Below are positions 33,416 to 43,434 of a stretch of DNA of 64,000 nt, piece after piece. This DNA is from Salticus scenicus. Its lineage: Eukaryota; Arthropoda; Arachnida; Araneae; Salticidae. Position numbers and translations under genes: made by a program. A model generated the notes under the pieces. That model searched no databases. It was not told where the DNA came from and saw only the letters and a program-made list of their open reading frames with translations. Every line of letters begins with the position of its first letter. Positions within the stretch are counted from its first letter, which is position 1. The DNA lies in NCBI GenBank assembly GCA_963930645.1, contig OZ005648.1:241123436-241187435 (forward strand). Direction: 5' to 3'.

Positions 33416-34020
33416 GTCACTATAGGAGGGTAAAATGTAACAATACTGTACTTTTTTTTTTAATAGAGTGTCAAGAAACATAGGAATATTAATCGGTGAG
33501 TAATGGAAAAAAATCACATTTTTTATTCTTTTATACTACAAAATTTGAAATATTTTTATAAGAAACGAAGGAAAAGAAGAAAAAAAATATATAAAAGAAA
33601 GTATTAGAAAAAAAAATCTTTTATAATACAACTAACGTTCCTATTAATATAATTTAAACAGTATAAAGGTAATATTTTATCAAAAAGCATGCTTAGAATT
33701 ATTTATTTTTAGGATCCAAAATAAAATAATACACATTTATATCACTTTTTTAAGCTATTGTATAGCTTTTATCGCGGGCTTTGAGCGCGGCGACCGAATC
33801 AAAAAATTCCGTAACGAAAAAAAAACCTAACACAGTTCGGCAGACTTCGGTAGACTTCGGCTGTAAAAAGCTCGCACGGATCGAGACGAGCTGCTCCGAA
33901 ATCGGACGAATACGTAAGCAGCTGTTTGTGAGAAAGTATATAGGTGTATAGGTATCTATCATCTATGTACAACAGTGAATAGCTGTACGCGTAAAGTTTG
34001 TGTATAAAGTAGATCAGATA
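33416..34020. other. No gene seen
   Basis: Mostly AT-rich. 33770-33960 is GC-richer with CAGACTTCGGTAGACTTCGG and could be a promoter or UTR fragment, but nothing identifies it. Confidence 0.4.
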
Positions 34021-35035
34021 AAACTTGAATATCCCCATTCGACTTGCAGGCCTTTAAAACCTATTAAATACCTTTTCTCTATTAAAATTTGTTTTCTTAT
34101 CGGTCACCACGCGCAAAAAGTGTAACTTGAATTAATATCAAAGAAAAAACTTGAATATCCCCATTCGACTTGCAGGCCTTTAAAACCTATTAAAATACCT
34201 TTTCTCTATTAAAATTTGTTTTCTTATCGGTCACAACGCTCAAAAAGTGTAACTTGAATTAATATCAAAGAAAAAACTTGAATATCCCCATTCGACTTGC
34301 AGGCGTTTAAAACTTATTAAATACCTTTTCTCTATTAAAATTTGTTTTCTTATCATTATTGTTATCTTATCATTATTGTTATCTTATTCATTAATATCAA
34401 AGAAAAAACTTGAATATCCCCATTCGACTTGCAGGCCTTTAAAACCTATTAAATACCTTTTCTCTATTAAAATTTGTTTTCTTATCGGTCACCACGCTCA
34501 AAAAATGTAACTTGAATTAATATCAAAGAAAAAACTTGAATATCCCCATTCGACTTGCAGGCCTTTAAAACCTATTAAATACCTTTTCTCTATTAAAATT
34601 TGTTTTCTTATCATTATTGTTATCTTATCATTATTGTTACCTTATTCATTAATATCAAAGAAAAAACTTGAATATCCCCATTCGACTTGCAGGCCTTTAA
34701 AACCTATTAAATACCTTTTCTCTATTAAAATTTGTTTTCTTATCTGTCACCACGCTCAAAAAGTGTAACTTGAATTAATATTAAAGAAAAAACTTGAATA
34801 TCCGCATTCGACTTGCAGGCCTTTAAAAACCTATTAAAATACCTTTTCTCAAAAAATAGAGTTAGATCATTCAAATTTGGTACATCGAGGTTTTCGATAC
34901 CTACAAATCGATTGCGGATATTTTTGATATAATATCATTGCGGATATATTCTCATTTATTCAATAAAAGAAAAAAATTTGTTTTCTTATCGGTAACCACG
35001 CTCAAAAAGTGGAACTTGAATTAATATCAAAGAAA
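34021..35035 (+). repeat. Satellite with alternating 126/132-bp variants
   Basis: AAACTTGAATATCCCCATTC recurs at about 34021, 34147, 34274, 34406, 34532, 34664 and 34789. The shared part runs to TTGTTTTCTTATC. Two linkers follow it: CGGTCACCACGCTCAAAAAG (type 1) or CATTATTGTTATCTTATC (type 2), in the order 1,1,2,1,2,1. An eighth unit (34845-35035) is interrupted by about 120 bp of unrelated AT-rich sequence. Confidence 0.9.
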
Positions 35036-36627
35036 AAAAAATACTGCATAAATAAAATAAATAAATAATTATAATTGCATAAGTTGATAAAAAATGCTAT
35101 GCAATAGCTTTACCGCGGCAGTCCTCGAGTGCCACACGTATTTTTTTTTTTTTTTTATTCAAGAAAATTCATCAAAAATTGGAATAGTACACCTAAATGT
35201 TTTGAAATAACAAATAATTTAAATACCTAATGTCATTTCTGATTCCTGAAACATTATTATGACATTTATTGTTATTGTATATTATAATTATAAATAAATA
35301 CTGCATAAATTATTATTACTTGGACCTTTAATGGAGGAAAAATAAATGAACCTTTGATAGATTGAAAACCTTTAATAAAAGTATTAAATCCAATTTGTGA
35401 CTAAGAAAAACTGTCCCTAAAGGAAGGTGGTCTTTGAATAGAGGTGGACATTCAGGCAGGTTTCACTATATATATATACGTATATATATAATAAATTTAT
35501 TCAATTATCAATACACTGCAGGATGAAGGCCTCTCGAGGTGATTCCAATATTCCCTGTTTTTTTTTTTTTTTTTTTTTTTTTTAATTATCTCTCTCTCTA
35601 TATATATATATATTGTATATATTGCAACCTATGTTATGCAAAAAATAAAATGCCCAAAATGATATCACTAGGCAGCATGGATAAACCAAAGAAAATTTTT
35701 TATTTTATTTTTAATATAGATTTTTATTTTTTTATTTCTTATGATGAATAATTTATTTATATATATGGGACTTTAAAAATATACTTAAATTTAGGGGATA
35801 TCAAATCTTCCTAACAGAAGATCAGTTTTTTTCAAATCATCTCTGGCCTTTTTTCAGACTTCATATATTTTATTTATTAATTGAGTTATTTCTATTGAGA
35901 AACACAATTCCTTTTTATTTTGGTGTCTGATCAGAGAAAAAAAAAAGAATCATATCCATTGAAGAGCATAGTTTATATTGCATTTATATATGTTAGATTA
36001 TAAATTAAATTATAAAGATAAATAAAATATGGTTCTAATGATAATAAAATAATTTAAAAAGGGTAACTTAAGGTCATTAAATTGTTCATTATTATTACTA
36101 TATTATCCATTATTCTTTCAATTTTTGTATCAAAAAATTTTACGTATATTAAAAACAAATTTTCAAAGTCTATGCAATATGGTTAAGGGGAGGGGAAATA
36201 TATCATCATCATCTTCATGTATTTCAACCTTCATGAAACCACTGCAGGATGAAGGCCTCTCATAATATATATCTATATATACTGCTATTAAATAATTTTG
36301 CCATGTACCTAGTAATTTTCAAATTGTTGAGTCTGAATACATATCTATACATATCTGTATATTAGATTACAAACCACCAACTGTTTGGTCTAAACCATTT
36401 ATTAATTAATTAATTATTATTTTCTAAAAAATATAGATAAATCAAATCATAAAATATTCTCAAACTTCAGCTATGATCGATGAAAAAAATTGTAGCAAAC
36501 ATTAATCTTTTTTTTTTTTCTTTTTCTTTTTCTTCCCAATCATTGCTAATGAAAATCGCACAAAAAATAAATACATACCAAAAAGAAAAAAATAGGTACT
36601 AAGGTTTTAAATACATAACTTTATACT

Positions 36628-36679
<52 letters not shown>

Positions 36680-37160
36680 ATTCAAAATTCTGTGAGGATT
36701 TAACTAGAGAAAAAGTCAGTTCGCATCTGACATTGGGTACAGATTAGTAAACGTTGGCGATCACTGACAAAATATTCGCCAATAACCCTAGTAAAACTCA
36801 TAACCAAATAATTCTTTTCATCGTTTCAAAAATGCAATTTTTAAAAATTGAATCTCTAAATGAGTCTTTTGAATGCCTTTCAGAATCGTGTTATAGTATT
36901 TAAATCTTAAAAATAAAGTTTCTTATTATCAGACAGGTAATTTTATTTCGCACAATTCAGTTCTTCAGCCTCGAAAACCCATCCATCTCTTCCACAATTT
37001 AGAATCCATTATCTCCTTCTTGCTTCATCAGATAGAAACTTAAACAATCTAAATCTGTCACGAGAGTGATTTGTACAATTGACAATTGCACAATTTCCTA
37101 TATTTCACATAAAAAATTATCTGAAAATGCGCTTAAAAACAATCACGCATAATTCCCCCT
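35036..37160. other. No gene seen; AT-rich, two short shared motifs
   Basis: Low-complexity AT-rich DNA with (TA)n at 35470-35490 and 36628-36676. ACTGCAGGATGAAGGCCTCTC occurs twice (35514 and 36241); this phrase is common in arthropod RTE-type or SINE fragments, so both are probably short relics. Confidence 0.5.
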
Positions 37161-37171
37161 GTACAGGAGAA

Positions 37172-37437
37172 TGTAGTTATGGTAACCTTTGAGCGTAAGA
37201 ATGGCGGATGCGTCAGCTCCCTATATAGGAGTCTTATTCCAGACAGAGCTCAGTTGACGATCGGATCTGGATGAGTCGACGTTGGAACCTCATTGAGACT
37301 CATTGAAATCTTTGGACAGCCCCTGCCTGCCTGGACGTGCCAAGCTTAACGGGTTGGAAGCTATCCGCCGGAGCGAATAAATCGCCGGATCACTGCATGA
37401 TAGCTGCCTACTGCCAGACAGTAATCTAGTCGCAACA
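37172..37437 (+). mobile_element. Solo LTR with 5-bp target duplication
   Basis: TGTAGTTATGG ... GTCGCAACA, 266 bp, flanked by GAGAA at 37167-37171 and 37438-37442. It has a TATA box (CCCTATATAGG, 37222), then CAGAGCTCAGTTGACGATCG, shared with the LTR-type repeats at 39172 and 43020, and AATAAA at 37377. No internal region adjoins it, so it is a solo LTR left by recombination. Confidence 0.75.
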
Positions 37438-37442
37438 GAGAA

Positions 37443-38135
37443 TGAGCTGTGTCCGATGGCTCGTTCAGACTTCTAACTTCAATCGAGAGAGGACCACTCT
37501 TCTGCTAGGCAACAAGGTGACATCACAAGACAGCTCTGGTAAGACAGGGTTGCGACTTCTGCTTCTGGACACATAATGCTCGACTGACACACCACACCTC
37601 CAGATCGCACAAGGTAGGAAGCGCACAAACACGCTACCTGCGTGCAGGAATTTTGAAAATGTGCACACTATCGGAGAGCCAGAGGGACGGAAAAAAAAAT
37701 TAATGTTAATTAAAATTTTTTTAATTATTGAATTTTGGGTAGGGGGGAAACGCAAGGGGAGCCAAAATGATTAGTTGTGCACTCAGAATTATGCCGAATA
37801 GAGGAGGCCAAATAAAAAGGGGGGGGGGCTAAACACCAAAACTGCTGAACGAAAATCGAAAAAAAAAAAATAATAATAATTCTTGCCACAGGTGGAAGGA
37901 AGGAAAACTTTTGTAGCGCATAGTCTAGAAATTTGAAGTGGCTGGGCGAGAGGGGGGAATGGAACCATGCGCTAAAGGCCTAAAAGAAGAGGAAAGAGGG
38001 ACCATCGCAATTTTGATCCACCACGGGAGGATGGTGCCCCGCGTTAGTAGCCCGACGACTGCTAAACGACCCCATCGAGCACTTGACGGTGCAGCACATT
38101 TTTACGAGGACCAGACACCGCCACACCCTCGGTAA
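37443..38135 (+). other. Purine-rich unassigned segment
   Basis: GC-richer than its surroundings, with G runs (37820, 37950) and a spurious 65-codon open frame. It resembles retroelement leader sequence in composition, but no homology to another part of the window was seen. Confidence 0.35.
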
Positions 38136-38139
38136 GATG

Positions 38140-38246
38140 ACAAAATAAAATAAAATAAATAAATAAATAAATAAAATAAATAAATAAATAAATAAAATAA
38201 AAATAAAATAAAAATAAAAAAATAAAAAAATAAAAATAAGAAAGGA

Positions 38247-38282
<36 letters not shown>

Positions 38283-38345
38283 AAAGAATAAAATAAAATA
38301 AAATAAAATAATATAAAAGTAAAAATAAGAAGAAAAAAAAAAGAA
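38140..38345 (+). repeat. (AATAA)n / poly-A microsatellite
   Basis: Long run of AAATA/AATAAA units with a pure A run at 38252-38279. Confidence 0.9.
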
Positions 38346-38504
38346 TTATTATTTCGGTTAGTTGTTAATTAAGAAAACCTTCGAGGCTTCGGAGAACTGC
38401 AGGGAGGCGAGAAGAGAACAGCGAGGCTAACAGGGAGCCGGACCTGACCAAGAAAGCTGACCCTCCAACAGGGGCCCGGAACAGAAGGGGCTAAAAAAAA
38501 ATGG

Positions 38505-38738
38505 AGGGGAGAGCCGCTCATGCTTGGCTCCCGGTCACCTTACCCACTCAAGGGTCCGGTTCAGGAAAACCAAGGGGCTCAAGGAAAAGAAAAGAAAAAA
38601 AAATATATTGGGGGGGGGGGGGGGGAGAGCCGCTCTAGCTTGGCTCCCGGTCACATTACCCACTCAAGGGTCCGGTTCAGGAATACCAAGGGGCTTAAAA
38701 AAAAAAAAAAAAAATGGGGGGAAGAGCCGCTCATGCAA
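38505..38738 (+). repeat. Short tandem repeat, units about 97-116 bp
   Basis: GAGCCGCTCATGCTTGGCTC occurs at 38511, then GAGCCGCT at 38627 and 38724. Each unit also holds ACCCACTCAAGGGTCCGGTT and an A run plus a G run of variable length. Confidence 0.75.
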
Positions 38739-38739
38739 T

Positions 38740-39568
38740 TCCTTTTGTAACTTTATAACAGTAAAAATGAAAAATGATAATATTGAAAATATTGATAAAA
38801 AATATAGAAATGGATGCCATGAAGGCTCCTATTACACATCTGCAAAGCTGAATTCCTCAAATGGGGAATAACTTAAAAGGAAAAATGTCAGATTTTGAAG
38901 ATTTGTAAAAATTTGTAAATATTTATGTTATTATTTTGTGTTGCTTTTTTTTTTTTTTTTTTTTTTTTTTTTGTATTTTTTTCAGTGTGATCGCCTGGAG
39001 GTCCAGTCGAGGAAGGATGGCCGAGTGAAGTATAGGCACCTTCCTTTTCCCTAACATTCGATTCTGAAACCAGCACCGCAGCCGCAAGCGTAGAATGACG
39101 TAGCCGTGATGTCAGGAGGACGTCACCTCCTGCGTGTGCGCGCATCCCCGCAGATGGAGCACCTTCCAGAGAGAGCTCAGTTGACGATCGGATCTGGATG
39201 AGTCGACGTTGGAACCTCGATGAGACGACTGTTAGGATTTGACGGAGGCAGGACCGAGCCTCGCTACGTTATTCACGACAGACGGTTGTGATAACGGGTT
39301 GTTCTTAAAACTGTTCTCATTTCAACGTTGTTTTATTTCAACGAAAACTTAGACTTTTGACTCTACTTTTATATGATTTACTTACGTGACGAAATATAAT
39401 CAGTTTGACGACTTATTGATTGCTGAACTTACTTTGATAATTGATTTTAAATGCTCATTAACTTCTATGTATATAACTGTAAATATTTTAATTCTTTATT
39501 AAAAGTTAAGTAAATAATAGAATTAGTATTCTTAAAGTAATTAAACGCCCACAACCCACCTGATACTA
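38740..39568 (+). repeat. LTR-type direct repeat, left copy
   Basis: About 830 bp that recurs at 42588-43420 at about 99% outside the poly-T run (38947-38972). It includes the last 43 codons of the downstream element's second ORF, a purine tract before TGTCAG at 38886, and a second possible LTR start TGAAGTATAGG at 39026. It ends CCACCTGATACTA next to a primer-binding site. A true 5' LTR should not carry the internal 3' tail, so either the LTR is longer than it looks or this is a fused 3' LTR of a lost upstream copy. Confidence 0.75.
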
Positions 39569-39583
39569 TATCAGAAGTGGGAT
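39568..39583 (+). other. Primer-binding site of the gag-protease element
   Basis: TATCAGAAGTGGGAT directly after the left LTR-type repeat, similar to the TGTCAGAAGTGGGAT binding sites of Gypsy elements primed by tRNA-Leu/Ser types. The first TGG is not intact. Confidence 0.55.
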
Positions 39584-39891
39584 AAAGATAAAGATAAGGA
39601 TCGAGAATAAACCGTAAGTTTTAATTTAACTTAAATTTTTGATTGAACGAACTATAGACTTTTGTGGACTGAACCTTTTAAAAACTGTTCTTAAATACGA
39701 ACTGTGTTTGAACGTATTCGTATACTAATTTATGCTGGACGAGTGTTTTTTAAAGTGTGTAGTAATGCTTTATAATCAACAGAAATGCACAGACCGATGA
39801 AATTTGCTTAACTAAAGCAACAAAGTGCGAAATTTGTGCTCCAAGGGTTCTAAGGATTAAAAGCAGCAAGTCGACTAAATGGAAATTTTAA

Positions 39892-40229
39892 ATAAAATTT
39901 AAAACAACAGCTGTTTCGGCTGCACTGAGGACGGAAAGCTACAATAAGATTAAAATTCTGCATCGATTTTTATTTGATGATATAGGTGACAGAAAAAGCC
40001 GATGCAGAACAAGAAAGTTTTCAGGATTTAATTTTGCCGTAAATGATGAAAATTATATAAAAAAAAAAAAAGTAATTGATGACAATTTTTCTCTTAATGA
40101 AATAATAATTATCTGTAATATATTAAACGTCCCTTTTGATGGGAGCAGAGAAGAAATACTTAATAGATTGTTACTAAAACTAAACGACATAGAGTTACTC
40201 AAAGAGGAAAATTCCGACAATGAATCGGA
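39892..40229 (+). pseudogene. DEK/SAP-like domain upstream of gag, frameshifted
   Basis: An open frame without ATG (stop at 39889) reads IKILHRFLF, RKFSGFNFAVNDENYIKKKK, then SLNEIIIICNILNVPFDGS and REEILNRLL. The order LH-LF/Y ... FSGF-F ... Y-KKK ... ICxxLxV-x-G-x-EEI-x-RLL follows the DNA-binding SAP-box region of the DEK chromatin protein, and an acidic Ser/Asp tract follows, as in DEK. A one-base offset near 40226-40229 moves the frame into gag, so the two were probably once one protein. The resemblance is from pattern reading. A general SAP domain is the conservative alternative. Confidence 0.5.
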
Positions 40230-40286
40230 GATGACGATTCTGAAAACGAAAGTAGTGATAATGACGTCGAGAAAACTGACTCTTCA

Positions 40287-42104
40287 GTGCAATGCCATAT
40301 AAATAATGATAATGAATGTCATATAAATAATAGTGATAAATGCCATATGAGTAAAAATAAGTGCTATGATAATGATAATGATTATAATAAGGATAAAAAA
40401 TGTGAAACTAACTGTAATAATATTAAGAGTTCTGGAACACATGGTGCAGTTATTTCATTTAACGATTTTGAGAACAATATCTCAAAATTTAGCGGCGAAC
40501 CGCATGAAAATATTATTGAGTTTTTTAACGAATTTGAGGAATTATCAGTGACGTTTAATCTTAATGAACTACAAAAAATTGTTTTTTGTAAGAGATCATT
40601 GAGCGGAAACGCTCTTCTCTTTCTTAAGTCCGAAAAAGGACTATTAAATTATCAAAAATTAAAAAATGCCCTCACTGAGGAGTTTAAAACAGAAATAAAT
40701 TCCACCTCTTTGCATGACATAGTAAATAAAAGGAAAATAAGAGGCGATGAGTCAGTTACAGAAATTTTTTTCAAAATGCGTGAGCTGAGTAAAAACGGGC
40801 ACATTGAAGATGCCGCGTTAATGCACTATGTGATCCAGGGAATAAATGATAAAAGTGAAAATAAACTAATTCTTTATGGTGCTAAAGATATTCGTGAATT
40901 TAAAGATAAAATTAAATTATATGAAATGTATAAACGTGATAGTGAAAAAATTAGACATAAATTTGATAGAATGCATAAAGTAGAATATAGTACAAAACCG
41001 AAGCATATAGCCTATAACGTACATGAAAAATTTAGTCCTAGAAATGAAGTAAATGATAAATTGTGTTATAATTGTGGTGAAAAAAACCACTTATCTAGAG
41101 ATTGCCCTCATAAGGCCAAAGGCCTTAAATGTTTTTCCTGCAAACAGTACGGGCATAAAAGTTCGGAGTGCCCAGGTTCAAAACCGGAAGTTGAAACATT
41201 ATGTATTGGCGTAGATCAAAATATGAGTAAAATTATACAAGTAAATGATATAAATTTTATTGGAATCATTGATACAGGAAGTGAAGCAACACTGTTGCGC
41301 AAAAGTGTTTTTGATAAATTAAATGTAAAAAAATTAAATACTATGAGTACTACTTTGAAGGGTATCGGGAAGAGTTCGATAAAACCCTTAGGTTCATTCA
41401 GTGCTGATCTTAAAATTGATGAATTGCAATGTGAAACCAATGTTTATGTTGTACAAAACGAGGTAATACCCCATGACCTAATCGTTGGGCTAAACGTGTT
41501 AATGTTAGGCGAGACGACAATAAATGAGAATGGTATTATTGTTAAAAATAAACCTAATCCTATTGAAGTTAACTTTTTAACAGTACTCCCAGTAAATACA
41601 AATAAGAAAGAAATTAAATCGAATGTTGTTATTGATGTCCCTATTAACTCTAAGAACAAAAATATTGAAAAATCCCCAGAAATAAATGAAACAGTGAATA
41701 GTGTTAAAAAGTGTGAAATTAAAACTCCCCGACCTTGTTATGCTGTTAAAAAACCACTAGAATCCTCCGAAAAAGCCGTAAGTGAAAATGACGATGAAGA
41801 CGAAAACGACGAGAGTGATGACGATAAGATGCTTTTAGAGGACGATATTAGTGTAAATGATGACAGTAATGAAGTAGAGGAGCCTCGACGACAGAAACAG
41901 AGTCATACGAGTATTTTCCAGACAGATGATGACAGTGATGACGAGGAGGAACCGCGCCGAAAGGGACGAAGTGAGACGAATGTTTCCCGAATGAAGTCGC
42001 TAAACCTTGAAAACACTTATTTAAAGAAAGATGAGAAACAAGTCCTACTTGAAAAAATTTCACAGTTAGCCGAAGAGTTGGAAAAGTTAAAAGAAATAAG
42101 TTGA
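40287..42104 (+). CDS. Gypsy-type Gag-protease protein, no reverse transcriptase
   Basis: 605 codons. The frame is open from 40224 and lacks an ATG at its edge (40287 is GTG), consistent with a lost upstream start. Residues about 1-50 are Asn/Asp/Cys-rich. About 70-200 is a retrotransposon Gag capsid (FSGEPHENIIEFFNEFEELS; EIFFKMRELSKNGHIEDAAL). Two CCHC knuckles lie at about 259-272 (CYNCGEKNHLSRDC) and 281-294 (CFSCKQYGHKSSEC). A retropepsin follows from about 328 (DTGSEATLL; flap-side GLNVL). Then come about 60 residues of Lys-rich linker, strongly acidic stretches (SENDDEDENDESDDDK) and a C-terminal coiled coil (LEKISQLAEELEKLKEI). Pol is missing; a second frame overlaps the stop. The element would depend on another copy for reverse transcription. 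Confidence 0.92.
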   Translation: MQCHINNDNECHINNSDKCHMSKNKCYDNDNDYNKDKKCETNCNNIKSSGTHGAVISFNDFENNISKFSGEPHENIIEFFNEFEELSVTFNLNELQKIVFCKRSLSGNALLFLKSEKGLLNYQKLKNALTEEFKTEINSTSLHDIVNKRKIRGDESVTEIFFKMRELSKNGHIEDAALMHYVIQGINDKSENKLILYGAKDIREFKDKIKLYEMYKRDSEKIRHKFDRMHKVEYSTKPKHIAYNVHEKFSPRNEVNDKLCYNCGEKNHLSRDCPHKAKGLKCFSCKQYGHKSSECPGSKPEVETLCIGVDQNMSKIIQVNDINFIGIIDTGSEATLLRKSVFDKLNVKKLNTMSTTLKGIGKSSIKPLGSFSADLKIDELQCETNVYVVQNEVIPHDLIVGLNVLMLGETTINENGIIVKNKPNPIEVNFLTVLPVNTNKKEIKSNVVIDVPINSKNKNIEKSPEINETVNSVKKCEIKTPRPCYAVKKPLESSEKAVSENDDEDENDESDDDKMLLEDDISVNDDSNEVEEPRRQKQSHTSIFQTDDDSDDEEEPRRKGRSETNVSRMKSLNLENTYLKKDEKQVLLEKISQLAEELEKLKEIS

Positions 42105-42723
42105 CGATAATTCCAGACTCCTTAAAAGGAAGAAATCCAGAGAAAAGCCATCAACGATAAATTCCATCGAGTGTAAAAGACTAAATATCCCAAAAGAAAA
42201 GACTGCCAGTGTAAATTTGGAAAAGTTGTTCATCCCATCACTTCCATTGACGACCACGATTGGTGAAATAGCCATATTATTTCCCAAAGCTGTACAAATA
42301 AAATTTAAAGTTTTCCCTACATATAAGACTGCCATTATAGACTTTTCGACTGAACTTGATGCAACAGAAACTTTAAAAGGCATTAAGACTGAAAATGATC
42401 GATTGGAGGGTCTCGAGTTTGAGTCCCAAAATAATTTTGAACCCCAAAGTAAAGATCTGAGTACACATGATAAAAAACAATCTTCTCGAGTTAAAAAGAA
42501 AAATAAAATAAAATGCAAATTGAGTGGACGGTCACCAGAGACTGTTGCCGTGGGCGGCCAAGTTGCCGTAAACCCAAAATTGACTTCCTTTTGTAACTTT
42601 ATAACAGTAAAAATGAAAAATGATAATATTGAAAATATTGATAAAAAATATAGAAATGGATGCCATGAAGGCTCCTATTACACATCTGCAAAAGCTGAAT
42701 TCCTCAAATGGGGAATAACTTAA
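42100..42723 (+). CDS. Second ORF with RRM-like domain, +1 to gag
   Basis: Open from 42100 in the +1 frame, overlapping the gag stop (AGT TGA C). UGA followed by C is the context used for +1 shifting in antizyme genes. A basic stretch (KRKKSREK) leads to LEKLFIPSLPLTTTIGEIAI, VQIKFKVF, YKTAIIDFSTELDATETL and LEGLEFES. This fits the beta-alpha-beta-beta-alpha-beta layout of an RRM (RNP2-like LFIPSL, RNP1-like TAIIDF) and is most like nucleolin RRMs, which also follow acidic tracts. The last 43 codons (CNFITVKMKNDNIENI onward) lie in the LTR-type repeat. There is no ATG at the start. Host-gene capture is inference. Confidence 0.5.
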   Translation, partial: VDDNSRLLKRKKSREKPSTINSIECKRLNIPKEKTASVNLEKLFIPSLPLTTTIGEIAILFPKAVQIKFKVFPTYKTAIIDFSTELDATETLKGIKTENDRLEGLEFESQNNFEPQSKDLSTHDKKQSSRVKKKNKIKCKLSGRSPETVAVGGQVAVNPKLTSFCNFITVKMKNDNIENIDKKYRNGCHEGSYYTSAKAEFLKWGIT

Positions 42724-42790
42724 AAGGGAAAATGTCAGATTTTGAAGATTTGTAAAAATTTGTAAATAATTATGTTATTATTTTGTGTTG

Positions 42791-42825
<35 letters not shown>

Positions 42826-43420
42826 TATTTTTTTCAGTGTGATCGCCTGGAGGTCCAGTCGAGGAAGGATGGCCGAGTGAAGTATAGGCACCTTCCTTTT
42901 CCCTAACATTCGATTCTGAAACCAGCACCGCAGCCGCAAGCGTAGAATGACGTAGCCGTGATGTCAGGAGGACGTCACCTCCTGCGTGTGCGCGCATCCC
43001 CGCAGATGGAGCACCTTCCAGAGAGAGCTCAGTTGACGATCGGATCTGGATGAGTCGACGTTGGAACCTCGATGAGACGACTGTTAGGATTTGACGGAGG
43101 CAGGACCGAGCCTCGCTACGTTATTCACGACAGACGGTTGTGATAACGGGATGTTCTTAAAACTGTTCTCATTTCAACGTTGTTTTATTTCAACGAAAAC
43201 TTAGACTTTTGACTCTACTTTCATATGATTTACTTACGTGACGAAATATAATCAATTTGACGACTTATTGATTGCTGAACTTACTTTGATAATTGATTTT
43301 AAATGCTCATTAACCTCTCTGTATATAACTGTAAATATTTTAATTCTTTATTAAAAGTTAAGTAAATAATAGAATTAGTATTCTTAAAGTAATTAAACGC
43401 CCACAACCCACCTGATACTA
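42588..43420 (+). repeat. LTR-type direct repeat, right copy
   Basis: Counterpart of 38740-39568, with a longer poly-T run (42793-42824). It ends CCTGATACTA and then passes into (TA)n and poly-T, so the target duplication cannot be read. Confidence 0.75.
42722..42732 (+). other. Polypurine tract candidate
   Basis: AAAAGGGAAAA immediately before TGTCAG (42733). It matches AAAAGGAAAAA before TGTCAG in the left copy (38886). Confidence 0.55.
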
Positions 43421-43434
43421 TATATATAATTTTT

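Noticed and set aside
34021..34860. CRISPR-like regular array
   Set aside because: Units of about 127 bp are continuous, with no short repeats separated by unique spacers, and the context is eukaryotic. It is a satellite.
37938..38135. 65-codon frame
   Set aside because: Purine-rich leader-like DNA with no domain or codon signal.
38888..39145. Minus-strand frame repeated at 42770-42997 and 33093-33329
   Set aside because: It is antisense through LTR-type repeats; similarity between copies is DNA-level and extends beyond the frame.
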